A stretch of 64,000 bases of DNA from JAHCHG01 sp965214585. GTDB lineage: Bacteria > Acidobacteriota > Blastocatellia > Pyrinomonadales > Pyrinomonadaceae. How positions within the stretch are numbered: position 1 is the stretch's first letter; each line of letters opens with the position of its first letter. The notes below the pieces were generated by a model. It made no database searches. It was not told where the DNA came from and was given only the letters and a program-made list of their open reading frames with translations. This document shows, piece by piece, positions 1-8,712 of this stretch. A program made the translations under genes and the position numbers. Where the stretch lies: positions 434,001-498,000 of the forward strand of contig OZ243957.1 of assembly GCA_965214585.1 (NCBI GenBank), read 5' to 3'.

Positions 1-156
1 GGAATAATAAAGTTCACAACAAGCCGATTATAACAGAAATCTTCGCTGATAATAATCCGATAATATATTGCTTTATAAAACATATATTTGCTATGCTTTG
101 TTTAATTTTTAACAATTGATTCGCATTATCGGCTAATAAAATGAGGAAAATAAATT

Positions 157-1395
157 ATGAGCTATGTCCGCATAAATATTACGGATAAAAACCGAGTTAT
201 CACGGGCGAAATTCACGGTTCGGAGTGCGATGTTTTGATCGCTTCGCTGGCGGCTGAACCGGAAACGATTGCCGATTTGGAAACGGCTTTGGAGAGATTC
301 GTCAAGTTTGAATCGGATTGGACGTTTTTCGGCAGAATGAGTAAATCGAGCTTTGACGAGCCAAGTAAATTCGGAAATTATCTGAATCTCGAACCTTATG
401 ACGCAGGCGTTTTGGTGATTGATCTGGCGGGGAGAATTGTCGCGGTTGATTCAAGTTATTCGGCTTATTCAAAAAGGGGAACGATCACGGTTGCGGACGA
501 ATTAGCCGATGATTTTGAAAAATCGAAATTTAATTTGCCTTACGAATTGTCGGACGATTGGAAATTTGTTCGCTCGGTTGAAGAATACGAAGGGAGCGCG
601 GGACGAAGGCGCGAGGAACGATTGGCAAATCCGCCGATTGATGTGCGGGCGATTTTTTACGGCGGACCTTTGGTGAAATTTCTCGTCGAAGAAATGCAAA
701 AGGCTGAGGATTTGGAAAATGAGAATCTTTTCACAGACATTCACCGCAAATGGCTGATGAGCGAACGCGAGGATTTGCGCGGGAAAACGGTGCGCGAAAT
801 TTTGCTTGAAAAGAGAGATTTTATCAGTTTTGATCTGCATTCGCGGTCTTTGCAATGGTCGGTTACGAACAAATGTCCGCCCGATCTGCCGGTTGCGTCG
901 GACGCTTATAAATTTGCCGGTTTCGGCACGAACGAACTCGTCGTTTATTACGATTTGATAAGATTTTTGCTTGAAATTCACTTGAAAAGATTAAATTCCG
1001 GCGAATTTTCGACAGTTGAAAATGAAGTCGAATATCTTTTGGAACTCAAAAACGATTGGCTGAAAGTTCCGAACCCGGAACTTTCGGGCAGAAAGCCTCT
1101 GGACATAATCGAAGCGGAAAGACGGCGGCGGAATTTGACGGTTTCCGCGCACGAATGTTTGATTGACGAAGATTGTCCGGTTTGCGTCGAGATGTCGGAA
1201 ATTTTTGATACGCCGATGTTTTGGGGACTTGACGGCTGCAATATGGACGATGAATTTGCGTTTTCATTTTTCAAAACCACGGAAGAATGGGACGAACAAC
1301 AGAGAGAATTTGAGGAAATGAGCCGCAAATTTGATAGACGAAACAGAGAAGATGATGACGATTTATCAATTTTTGATGAAGACATAATTTTATGA
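157..1395 (+). CDS. Uncharacterised 412-residue protein
   Basis: I do not recognise an enzymatic family here. A GAGGA ribosome binding site lies about 9 nt before the ATG, and a weak promoter-like pair (TTGCTT, 18 nt, TATGCT) sits at 68-97. Visible parts are an N-terminal segment with DWTFFGRM near residue 55, a YGGPLVKFLVEEM helix near 168, and two copies of a short motif: DLRGKTVREIL near residue 204 and ELSGRKPLDIIEAE near 307. This motif resembles the small C-terminal box of MbcA/ParS/Xre-type antitoxins, but no toxin-like partner lies nearby. Near 337 comes DEDCPVC and then FWGLDGCNMDDEFAFSF; the tail is strongly acidic. No signal peptide or membrane segment is seen, so it is probably cytoplasmic. 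It stands alone, followed by a long palindromic repeat. Function unknown. Confidence 0.8.
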   Translation: MSYVRINITDKNRVITGEIHGSECDVLIASLAAEPETIADLETALERFVKFESDWTFFGRMSKSSFDEPSKFGNYLNLEPYDAGVLVIDLAGRIVAVDSSYSAYSKRGTITVADELADDFEKSKFNLPYELSDDWKFVRSVEEYEGSAGRRREERLANPPIDVRAIFYGGPLVKFLVEEMQKAEDLENENLFTDIHRKWLMSEREDLRGKTVREILLEKRDFISFDLHSRSLQWSVTNKCPPDLPVASDAYKFAGFGTNELVVYYDLIRFLLEIHLKRLNSGEFSTVENEVEYLLELKNDWLKVPNPELSGRKPLDIIEAERRRRNLTVSAHECLIDEDCPVCVEMSEIFDTPMFWGLDGCNMDDEFAFSFFKTTEEWDEQQREFEEMSRKFDRRNREDDDDLSIFDEDIIL

Positions 1396-1460
1396 TAACC
1401 ATTTATCAAAAATATTTTGTTATAAGTGGTTATCAAGAATTGAAAAATCAACTCATTTTT

Positions 1461-1720
1461 TCTTTCAGCCTGTTTTAACAGGGTTTCCGCGCTTCGCGGA
1501 TTTAGCCGCGTCCATTTATGGCGCGGGATAGCTTGGTTCAGAATAAAGAGGGCGTTTTAACGTCCTTAAAAAAGGCTTGAGCCGCTTTTGTTTAATAAGC
1601 TAAAGCTAAGAAAAAAGGACGTTAAAACGCCCTTGAGGTAAATTGTTTGATTCAACCGCACCATAAATGGCGCGGCTAAATACCGCCAAAGGCGGAAAGC
1701 CTGTTAAAACAGGCTGAGAA
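1461..1720. repeat. Palindromic repeat family A, copy 1
   Basis: About 260 bp that fold back on themselves in nested arms. The inner arms GGGCGTTTTAACGTCCTT (near 1550) and AAGGACGTTAAAACGCCC (near 1615) are complementary. Outside them, a CCATTTATGG-GCG block and its complement CCATAAATGGCGCGGCTAAA pair, and each end carries a small hairpin (AGCCTGTTTTAACAGG at 1467, AGCCTGTTAAAACAGGCT at 1698). The same architecture recurs at 14575-14826, and one end alone recurs near 15717. No ORF is inside. It fills the 400-bp gap between two plus-strand genes. Confidence 0.85.
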
Positions 1721-1809
1721 AAAACAAGCCTTATTTTCAACTCTTGATTAGCATTATAAGTTGTTTTTTACACATTCATTAGCAATTTTTTATTAATCTA
1801 TTTTACTTT

Positions 1810-2897
1810 ATGAAATTGCAAAAAATCGTCCGATTGTTGTTGTGCTTCGCTTTGCTGACACAATCAACTTTTGCGTTTGAAACCGACCAGTTTAATTTAC
1901 CCGACGAACCGCTGGCGGATATTGGGGTTGAAGTGAGCGATTATGCGGAACGAAATGTGCAGGAAGCAGTTGAAAAAGTAAATGCGGAGATTCGCGCGAT
2001 TCAAAGTTGTTCGGTAGATGAAACTTTGAATACGGCGAATGAAAAATGCCGTTTGTCTGATAAGGAAAAGAAAAAACTCGCTCGTCTGCGTTCGGAAAAT
2101 GCGGTGGCGAAGGCGGTTTTTAACGAACTCGGCACGGGAATTTTTCCTTTACGAAGGCGAATTGGTGGATCGAACGGCACGAATTTAAAGCCAAGCCCGC
2201 GCGTTTTAAGACGAGTTTTCCGAAATCAATTTATCTGACCGCGCCGTTTAATTATCTGACGATCAGCCCGACGATAAATATGTTCGGAAGCGAATTCGGC
2301 ACGGACAAAATGGCGCATTTTTTTGAGCAGGGTTATGAGTATTACGAAATTTACAAACGCGGTCTAGAAAAAGGTTTAACGGAAGATGAAGCAATTCAAA
2401 AAGCCGTAAAATGGGGACGCAAAACGGAGAAAACGTATTACGGCACTTTAGTTTCGGGCGTTTATTCAAACGCCGATCTTTATTCAAACTACGCGGGACT
2501 GAAATTTTATCTCGGTTTGACCAAAGAAATAAAAATCGGAAATACGCTCAGACCGCAGATTTTAATTCTCAAAAACGGATTCTGGACTTATAACGAAAAA
2601 ATTGATTCGCGCGAAATTCTGCTCAAACCGTTTATTTCAAGGCATCTCAACGAAGCGTATAATCCGAGCAAATACTTCAATGTTTTAGGTTTTCGTTCAT
2701 ACATCCGCCGCGTCGTGCGAAAACAAAGCTGCGGGCAATGGTTCAAACGCTTTCCGAATCTCGACAAAGCGGAACTCGAAGCGACGACGAAATCTCTGGA
2801 ACTCTGGAACGGCGAAGATTACGGATTTACGCCGAGCGAAAAATTTATCACAATTGCCAACACCTGTTTTGATGAAAAATCTGCCGATTCGGATTAA
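1810..2897 (+). pseudogene. Secreted protein gene broken by a frameshift
   Basis: Two consecutive reading frames look like one gene. The first (1810-2238) starts with a signal peptide (MKLQKIVRLLLCFALLTQSTFAF) and a helical region with a DETLNTANEKC segment. After NELGTG its frame runs into an unnatural Arg-rich tail. In another frame the sequence continues without a stop as NFSFTKANWWIERHEF, through KSIYLTAPFNYL and into the second frame (first ATG at 2280), which ends at 2897. Adding one G in the GGG run near 2136 would join both into a protein of about 362 residues. Either the gene is inactivated, or the base is missing through a sequencing or assembly error; programmed frameshifting is less likely. 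The family is not recognised. It is probably exported to the periplasm or surface. Confidence 0.7.
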
Positions 2898-2927
2898 TTT
2901 CGACGCTTTCTTCAAATTATCTCGTTA

Positions 2928-3338
2928 TCAGTTTTTTTGATATTCGCTCAAAAATAATTTGCCTTCCTGCTCGATCAAACCTAATTTTACGCGGTCTAAC
3001 CAGCCGATTCTGCCGAGAACATTGCGGTCAAAATAATCGCTTTCGGCAAAATATACGGTTGAAACCGTTTCGATGCCGAGAACGGAAAGTGTTAATTCGT
3101 GTCCGTAAGCGGGAAAACTTCCCGTCGCCGTGCCGATGTTGGTGAATAAACCTTTCTCGATTTCCAATCCGAGAAGTTCACCGTGAAGCCTCTGAAAAAC
3201 GCAAAAGGTCGAACCCGTATCTATTTTAGCGTCAAACTCGACGTTTTTATCAGCGTATGAAAGGTTTACGGAAACCGTAATTCCCGTGTCGAACATACTG
3301 TAATAGTAAATTTTATCGAACTCGATTATTTCCGCCAT
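2928..3338 (-). CDS. Retropepsin-like aspartic protease
   Basis: A 136-residue single-domain protein with an aspartic protease signature FDAKIDTGSTFCVF (DTGS at about residues 40-43) and a second half (VLGRIGWLDRVKLGL) typical of the retroviral-like/aspartyl protease fold. The length fits one lobe, so the active enzyme would be a homodimer, as in retropepsins. No signal peptide is visible. The ATG lies one base after the TAA of the upstream DUF5678-like gene, so the two are translationally coupled. Such small pairs are known from cyanobacteria and other bacteria, but the substrate is not. The fold assignment is fairly safe; activity is inferred from the DTGS motif. Confidence 0.75.
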   Translation of the reverse strand: MAEIIEFDKIYYYSMFDTGITVSVNLSYADKNVEFDAKIDTGSTFCVFQRLHGELLGLEIEKGLFTNIGTATGSFPAYGHELTLSVLGIETVSTVYFAESDYFDRNVLGRIGWLDRVKLGLIEQEGKLFLSEYQKN

Positions 3339-3339
3339 T

Positions 3340-3687
3340 TTACCAACCGCCGAAAGGCTGTGTTTCTTTGATACTAACGCGGTGCATCAGCGGCGTTTCA
3401 ACGCCTTTGGCTTGTGCGGTGCGGTGAACTTTTTTTCCGTCCGCGCCGTGCGCCAAAAGCGTGTCGCCGTCTAAAGCAACCCATTGCCCGTCGAATTCTT
3501 CGCGGTTTTCATCAATCCATTTCAAAGCCCGCTTAAATCTTTCGTCAGCGCGTTTCAATTTTTCTTCTTTAACCGCGTCGTCGGATTTTTTTCGATTTTC
3601 TTCCTCGATCCAATCGCGCACTTTTTCGCGCTCCGGCAGCGGAAGTTGGCGGATGATTTCGATTGCTTGGTCAACTGTGGGTGTCAT
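3340..3687 (-). CDS. Small DUF5678-like protein, partner of the protease
   Basis: A 115-residue protein. An N-terminal helix (PTVDQAIEIIRQLPLPEREKV) resembles the N-termini of many small antitoxin-like proteins. A charged helical middle and the segment EFDGQWVALDGDTLLAHGADG (about residues 64-84) follow; the latter fits the DUF5678 type (GxWVALDGxxLLAHG). It overlaps nothing but is separated by one base from the aspartic protease gene, which implies one operon and probably interaction of the products. No membrane segment is seen. It might bind, inhibit or present substrate to the protease; this is inference from gene order only. Confidence 0.6.
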   Translation of the reverse strand: MTPTVDQAIEIIRQLPLPEREKVRDWIEEENRKKSDDAVKEEKLKRADERFKRALKWIDENREEFDGQWVALDGDTLLAHGADGKKVHRTAQAKGVETPLMHRVSIKETQPFGGW

Positions 3688-3737
3688 AATTTTTGCTCCG
3701 AATCAATTATACGAAATTTACGCAAAATTTATAAATT

Positions 3738-4898
3738 TTATTTCAGAGCCGTTCTGAATCTTTCCAACGCGCCTTCTAAAATCTCGTCTTCGCGGGCGAC
3801 GCAGATTCGCATAAACGCATCCCAATCGTCTGAATCGGCAAACGCGCTGCCCGGAACTCCGGCGACTTCGGCGCGTTTCATCAGCATCTCGTTAAACGCA
3901 AGCGCATCGTCAAATTCTTCGGGAATCCGCGCCCAGAGATAAAATGCCGAACCCGAATTGAAAACTTCAAAACCCAGATCGGTCAACGCTTCGGAAACCA
4001 AACGCCGTTTGCCGTCGAATTTATCGCGCAGATTTTCGTAATAATTCTCATTTGCCATCAAAACACGCGAAAGCGCGGTTTGCAGAGGCGTTACGGGACA
4101 AACGTAAGTTATATTCACCGCTTTGTTGACAGGCGCGAGAAGTTTTCCGTCGCCGTAACAGTAACCGATTCGCCAACCCGAAATGTTCCACGATTTTGAA
4201 AACGAATTGACCGTCATCGTGCGTTCCCACATTCCCGGCAAACGCGCAATCGGAACGTGCGGATTTTCGCCCACAACGTAATGCTCATAAACTTCGTCGG
4301 ACACGACGAGCAAATCGAGTTTTTTCGCAACATCGGCAATCGCTTCGAGTTCGTCTTGCGTCGCAACTTTCCCCGTCGGATTCGCCGGCGTGCAGACAAT
4401 TATCGCCTTCAAAGGAAACTGTTCGCGCTCTTTCAACTTTTTGCAATGCTCTAAAAGCGCGTCCTTTTCAAAACTCAAATTTTCATCAAGCGCAAAAACT
4501 TCCGTCTTTCCGCCGAACTGCTCGATAATTTTGCGGTGATACGGATAATACGGCTCGAAAACAAGCGCGGATTTATCCTTTAGATAGCTCTGCGCGATGC
4601 CGACAAGTGCGCCCGTTCCGCCCGTCGTAATCAGAAGTTCCGGCGGTTCAGCGTCAACGTCAATCTCGATGCCGTTATATTTTTCAATCTTTTCCGCCAC
4701 CGCCACGCGCAATTCCCGAACGCCTTCCGACGCGCCGTAATGATTCTCGCTTGCCGCAATAATTTCAAACGCTTCTTTCGCAAGACGCGGATCAATCGGC
4801 AAATCAGATTGCCCCTGCACCAAGTTTCCTTCACGCGCCACGAGTTTTGTAATCGCGCGAATATCCGGTTTGTTTTTTACTGGTAATGGTTGTGTCAT
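3738..4898 (-). CDS. PLP-dependent aminotransferase, class I/II
   Basis: A 386-residue fold-type I aminotransferase, close to the usual length. It shows the glycine-rich TTGGTGALVGIAQ cofactor-phosphate region (about 92), CTPANPTGKVAT (Asn binding the PLP ring), SDEVYEHY (Asp/Tyr), the Schiff-base lysine in NSFSKSWNISGWRIGY, and a late arginine (FMRICVA) expected to bind the substrate carboxylate. The family transfers amino groups between amino and 2-oxo acids, aspartate or aromatic amino acids being common donors; the exact substrate cannot be read from sequence. It is monocistronic, cytoplasmic, and starts at an ATG with no competing start. Confidence 0.85.
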   Translation of the reverse strand: MTQPLPVKNKPDIRAITKLVAREGNLVQGQSDLPIDPRLAKEAFEIIAASENHYGASEGVRELRVAVAEKIEKYNGIEIDVDAEPPELLITTGGTGALVGIAQSYLKDKSALVFEPYYPYHRKIIEQFGGKTEVFALDENLSFEKDALLEHCKKLKEREQFPLKAIIVCTPANPTGKVATQDELEAIADVAKKLDLLVVSDEVYEHYVVGENPHVPIARLPGMWERTMTVNSFSKSWNISGWRIGYCYGDGKLLAPVNKAVNITYVCPVTPLQTALSRVLMANENYYENLRDKFDGKRRLVSEALTDLGFEVFNSGSAFYLWARIPEEFDDALAFNEMLMKRAEVAGVPGSAFADSDDWDAFMRICVAREDEILEGALERFRTALK

Positions 4899-4961
4899 AA
4901 CTCTCTAAAAATAACAGTTTTTAAAGGAAATTTCTAAATGAAAACGTAAAAATTAAAAACA

Positions 4962-4997
4962 AAAAAGCCTTGCCGTTTTGTAATAACAAGGCTTTTT
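4962..4997 (-). terminator. Rho-independent terminator
   Basis: A perfect 11-bp stem (AAAAAGCCTTG at 4962-4972 with its complement at 4987-4997) around a 14-nt loop. On the minus strand the stem runs into a T-rich tail. It lies just downstream of the minus-strand gene ending at 5016. Confidence 0.8.
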
Positions 4998-5015
4998 AAA
5001 TATGAAAGCAAAATT

Positions 5016-5300
5016 CTAAAGGTTGAACATTCCTGCAATATCTCCAGATTGAATAAACACTCCCGAACCTAAAGAAAATCTAGATTTTTTCGGCACATAA
5101 TTCGGCTCAAAAAGTATCCAGCAATGCCATTTTCCGCCATTTCCCAAAATCGGCGATTGCGAAATTATCTCGTAATTATCGCCTGCGTAAGAAAACGTAA
5201 CTTTATTGTTTGTAATCGTTCCGATCTTTTGAAAAGCGTAGCCTTCGCGCTGGAAAGGCGACATTATAAACCGACCTTTTCCCGATATATAAACGCCCAT
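5016..5300 (-). CDS. Small uncharacterised beta-rich protein
   Basis: The frame from the first ATG gives 94 residues, mostly alternating beta-like sequence (KVTFSYAGDNYEIISQSP, KWHCWILFEPNYVP), with no signal peptide and no known motif. The frame is open further upstream through a Gly/Ser-rich stretch (KSGGGGSGSN) and a basic segment (to about 5400), without an ATG in that frame. The true N-terminus may therefore be longer, use a non-ATG start, or have been lost to a frameshift; an ATG in another frame (MTKAF, start at about 5346) lies just before the glycine run. A terminator follows directly. Function unknown. Confidence 0.5.
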   Translation of the reverse strand: MGVYISGKGRFIMSPFQREGYAFQKIGTITNNKVTFSYAGDNYEIISQSPILGNGGKWHCWILFEPNYVPKKSRFSLGSGVFIQSGDIAGMFNL

Positions 5301-5491
5301 ATTACTACCGCTTCCGCCGCCGCCGCTTTTGTAAACGCTTTTGTCATTTATTTTGTTTCGAGTTTTCCTTTCACGTTTTGCAAATAATTTTGTTTCTCTA
5401 TTATTTTATTTCTCGAAAACGAAAAAAGTTACGTTCAAAATAAAATTTTTTGGAATATAATGTTAATTTTAAGCATCAGGTGAAAAAAGTT

Positions 5492-6829
5492 ATGACACAA
5501 GAAAAACTGCCGCCAAGCGTAAAAGCCGGACTTTTCGGCGGACATTTTGTAAAATTTCGACGCAGACCGACGGAGTTTTTGACGGAAATCGCCGCGAAAG
5601 GCGACGTGACGTATTTCAAACTCGGCGGTTATCCGGCGTATTTTTTGAATCATCCCGATTTAATACGCGATATGCTGGTTACGAGCCACGCGAAATTTCA
5701 CAAGGGTCGCGCTCTTCAGCGTTCCAAACGTCTGCTTGGCGAAGGACTTTTGACGAGTGAAGGCGAAGCGCATCTTAAACAAAGACGGATGATTTCGCCC
5801 GCATTTCATCGCGGCAGAATCGCCGAATATGCGAAGGCGATGACCGAATTTGCCGGGAAAATGCGCGACGAATGGACGGACGGCGAAGTGCGCGATATTG
5901 ACAAGGAAATGATGCGTCTGACGCTGCAAATAGTCGCCAAAACTTTGTTCGGCGCAAATGTTGACGACGAAACCGATGAAGTCGGCGAGGCGATGACATC
6001 TTTGATCGAGATGTTCAATTTTCTCGTTCTGCCGTTTTCCGAACTGCTCGAAAAACTGCCTCTGCCGCAGACGAAAAAACTGCACAAATCGCGCGACACT
6101 TTAGACCGCGTGATTTATTCGATTATTGACGAACGGCGAAAATCCGGCGAAGACAAAGGCGATCTGCTCTCGATGCTTTTGATGGCGCAGGACGAAGAAG
6201 ACGGCGCGGGAATGACGAATAAGCAGGTGCGCGACGAAGCCTTGACGATTTTTTTGGCGGGACACGAAACGACTGCCAACGCGATGACTTTTACTTGGTA
6301 TTTATTGTCGCAAAATCCCGAAAGTGAAGCGAAATTATACGCTGAATTAGACGAAGTTTTAAGTGGAAAAACGCCGGATTTTGAAGATTATCCGCGCCTA
6401 AAATACACCGAAGCCGTCTTCGCCGAAGCAATGCGCCTGTTTCCGCCTGCGTGGGCAATCGGCAGACTTTCAATCGAAAAACACAAGTTCGGCGGCTACG
6501 AAATCCCGAAAGACGCGCTCGTTTTGGTCAGCCCGTATGTTACGCAGCGCGACGAACGATTTTGGGAAAATGCGGACAAATTCGTTCCCGAAAGATGGGA
6601 AAAACGGACAATCAAAGAAGCAGGCGCGAAATTCGTCTATTTTCCGTTCAGTCGCGGCGTGCGAAGCTGCATCGGCGAAAGTTTCGCGTGGATGGAAGGC
6701 GTTTTGCTGATCGCGGCTTTGGCGCAGAAATGGAAATTGGATTTAATTCCCGAACAGAAGATCGGTCTGAAACCGCTGATGACTTTGCGCCCGAAATACG
6801 GAATGAAAATGCGGATTAATAGAAGATAA
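5492..6829 (+). CDS. Cytochrome P450
   Basis: A full-length P450 of about 445 residues. The I-helix oxygen-activation motif is AGHETTAN (about residue 258). The K-helix ExxR is EAMRLFPP, followed by the PERW meander (VPERWEKR). The haem-binding loop FSRGVRSCIGES near residue 395 carries the cysteine ligand. There is no N-terminal membrane anchor, so it is soluble, as usual in bacteria. The start at 5492 (MTQEKLPPSV) is chosen over an ATG 42 nt upstream because AGGTG lies 9 nt before it. The redox partner is not encoded nearby. The sequence resembles fatty-acid/long-chain hydroxylases of the CYP102/CYP4-like soluble group, but the substrate is unknown. It stands alone, convergent with a VapBC module whose toxin gene ends 2 nt away. 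Confidence 0.9.
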   Translation: MTQEKLPPSVKAGLFGGHFVKFRRRPTEFLTEIAAKGDVTYFKLGGYPAYFLNHPDLIRDMLVTSHAKFHKGRALQRSKRLLGEGLLTSEGEAHLKQRRMISPAFHRGRIAEYAKAMTEFAGKMRDEWTDGEVRDIDKEMMRLTLQIVAKTLFGANVDDETDEVGEAMTSLIEMFNFLVLPFSELLEKLPLPQTKKLHKSRDTLDRVIYSIIDERRKSGEDKGDLLSMLLMAQDEEDGAGMTNKQVRDEALTIFLAGHETTANAMTFTWYLLSQNPESEAKLYAELDEVLSGKTPDFEDYPRLKYTEAVFAEAMRLFPPAWAIGRLSIEKHKFGGYEIPKDALVLVSPYVTQRDERFWENADKFVPERWEKRTIKEAGAKFVYFPFSRGVRSCIGESFAWMEGVLLIAALAQKWKLDLIPEQKIGLKPLMTLRPKYGMKMRINRR

Positions 6830-6830
6830 T

Positions 6831-7256
6831 TCAGATTATTTCCCAGTCAAATGCTCTGAATTCATTGATTAACCGAAAATCTTTGGCATTTGCCGTCAGC
6901 AATTTCAAACCGTTGCGGGCGACGCACATTGCGAGAAGCGCGTCATTTGTCAGACGCGCTTTGCCGACTTTTTCAAAGCCGTATTTTTCGCCGATTTTGT
7001 TTAAAATTTGTCCCGCGATTGACCAATCCGTTTGATTCGGCACGAGCAGACGATTGATCTTTGTAAAATCGCGTTCGAGTTTCGTCAAAGTTTTGACCGC
7101 TTTTTTGCCCGAAGCACCAACGTAGAGTTCTTCCAAAACTACCGCGCTCAGCCAAAGCGGAAAATTTCCGCTCCGCCTTTTTTCTAAAATATCGCCGCTG
7201 CCTTGACGCAGCGAGCGAATATAAATCGAAGTATCGTAAGCGACGGGTTTTGACAT
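6831..7256 (-). CDS. PIN-domain toxin (VapC type)
   Basis: A 141-residue PIN nuclease. The acidic positions expected for metal binding are visible: D8 in AYDTSIYI, E in VVLEELYVGA, and D in RLTNDALLAMC, with a terminal LTANAKDF block. VapC toxins cleave RNA, often initiator tRNA or the 23S rRNA sarcin-ricin loop, and are held inactive by the antitoxin encoded just upstream. The gap to the antitoxin gene is 2 nt, so the pair forms one operon transcribed away from the NAD locus. The stop codon lies beside the end of the P450 gene. Confidence 0.8.
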   Translation of the reverse strand: MSKPVAYDTSIYIRSLRQGSGDILEKRRSGNFPLWLSAVVLEELYVGASGKKAVKTLTKLERDFTKINRLLVPNQTDWSIAGQILNKIGEKYGFEKVGKARLTNDALLAMCVARNGLKLLTANAKDFRLINEFRAFDWEII

Positions 7257-7258
7257 TG

Positions 7259-7486
7259 TTAATCTTCCAGATTTCCGAAAACATCTTTGATCTCGATATT
7301 ACTTTTCAAAAAGTTTTCCGTCGCTTCGAGTGCGATCTTGTTTTTTTCGGCTTCTGAAATCACGGAATCGAGAGCCTTTTCAACAGTTTCCGTTTCCGTC
7401 CGCGTGCCGAGAATTTCTTTTGCCAAACTCAGTTTTGATTGATTTAAGATCAAATGTTTTCTTTTTTTCTCAGTTGTAAGACTCAT
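7259..7486 (-). CDS. VapB-like antitoxin
   Basis: A 75-residue protein with a ribbon-helix-helix-like start (LSLAKEILGTRTETETVEKALDSVI, about residues 18-42) and an acidic helical tail that would wrap the toxin. The TETxTVEKALD pattern is typical of VapB antitoxins that act on PIN toxins, and is closely similar to the antitoxin at 61099 (LLGAKTESETIEIALE). It is the first gene of the operon and probably autoregulates it. The divergent gap of about 170 bp to the NMN adenylyltransferase start contains the promoters. Confidence 0.75.
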   Translation of the reverse strand: MSLTTEKKRKHLILNQSKLSLAKEILGTRTETETVEKALDSVISEAEKNKIALEATENFLKSNIEIKDVFGNLED

Positions 7487-7658
7487 AATTTTGCTGCGCT
7501 CATTAATAATTTATACACATAATATGCAAAATGATGTGCATAGTCAATCAAAAAATCGTTCGAACAAACTTGAACTTTTCAGCGTATTAAATTATGTTAA
7601 AAATGTAGTCGTTCAGGAAGAACGGCGAAAAATTAGAACACGGAGAGTGTTAAGACAA

Positions 7659-8711
7659 ATGAATAAAAAATACCATTTCGGAATCGTCATCGGACGTTTC
7701 CAGCCATTCCATTCTACACATCAAAAAATAATTGAACACGCATTAAACCTAGCCGAAAATGTGATCGTCATACTCGGTTCGGCGCGAAGTGCGTCCGACA
7801 TCAAGAATCCTTTTACGCCCGAAATGCGCGAGGAAATCATCCGCGCCTGCTTTGCGAAAGACGAAAGCAAGCGGCTGATTTTTCGCGCCGTTCGTGATTA
7901 TCCGTATAACGATCACGTCTGGACGACGGAGATTCAGAACACGGTTAATCAGATCGTCGAGGAAAATGAGGAAGAAGCGGCGAAAATCGCCGTTGTAGGT
8001 TTTTTCAAAGACCGCAGTTCGTATTATCTGAATATGTTTCCGCAATGGAATTTTGAAGAATTTTTTACGGCGGACAAAAATTTGCGAAACATTCACGCGA
8101 GCGAAATCCGCGAAAATTACTTTTCCGGCGCGGACGATTGGCAAACGAAAGTTCCCGCGAAAGTCGTCAATTACTTGAACGCATTTCAGGCGACGGACAT
8201 TTTCACGCATCTGCAAAAGGAATTTGAATATCTGCAAAAATACAAAGCCGACACGCAGTTTGTCGGCGTAAACTTCCCGCCGGTTTTTATCACGACGGAT
8301 GCGGTTGTCGTCCAAAGCGGACATATTCTCGTTATCCGGCGCGGATTTCAACCCGGAAAAGGCTTGATCGCGCTTCCGGGCGGATTTTTGAAAGCCGATC
8401 TAACGCTTGAAGACAACGCGATCAAAGAGTTAAAAGAAGAAACGCAGATCAAAGTTCCGGCGCAGGTTTTGCGCGGCAATATCAAAAACCAAAAAGCCTT
8501 CGATCATCCCGAACGCTCACAGCGCGGGCGCACCGTAACTTTTGCTTTTTACATCGAACTCGAATCGAAATTAAAAGACGGTCTGCCGCGTGTCAAAGGC
8601 GGCGACGATGCGAAAAAAGCCTTCTGGCTTCCGCTGTCGGCGTTGGGCGAGATGGAAGATGAATTTTTTGAAGATCATTTGCACATTATCAAGTATTTTT
8701 TGGGTTTATAA
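7659..8711 (+). CDS. Bifunctional NMN adenylyltransferase / Nudix hydrolase
   Basis: About 350 residues in two domains. The N-terminal nucleotidyltransferase (about 1-180) has the GRFQPFHSTH active-site motif near residue 12 and the late SEIRENYFSG region of NadM-type enzymes, which make NAD from NMN and ATP. The C-terminal Nudix domain (about 205-350) contains GGFLKADLTLEDNAIKELKEE, with Lys in place of the usual Arg of the REUXEE core; it should hydrolyse ADP-ribose or a related nucleotide. The start at 7659 (MNKKYHFGIV) is preferred to one 168 nt upstream because the domain begins there and a GGAGAG site precedes it. It forms the second step after the phosphoribosyltransferase at 10864, giving nicotinamide to NMN to NAD. 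Cytoplasmic. Confidence 0.9.
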   Translation: MNKKYHFGIVIGRFQPFHSTHQKIIEHALNLAENVIVILGSARSASDIKNPFTPEMREEIIRACFAKDESKRLIFRAVRDYPYNDHVWTTEIQNTVNQIVEENEEEAAKIAVVGFFKDRSSYYLNMFPQWNFEEFFTADKNLRNIHASEIRENYFSGADDWQTKVPAKVVNYLNAFQATDIFTHLQKEFEYLQKYKADTQFVGVNFPPVFITTDAVVVQSGHILVIRRGFQPGKGLIALPGGFLKADLTLEDNAIKELKEETQIKVPAQVLRGNIKNQKAFDHPERSQRGRTVTFAFYIELESKLKDGLPRVKGGDDAKKAFWLPLSALGEMEDEFFEDHLHIIKYFLGL

Positions 8712-8712
8712 T

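Noticed and set aside
1461..1720. CRISPR array or attenuator
   Set aside because: Only one large palindrome with no repeat-spacer periodicity and no cas genes anywhere in the window.
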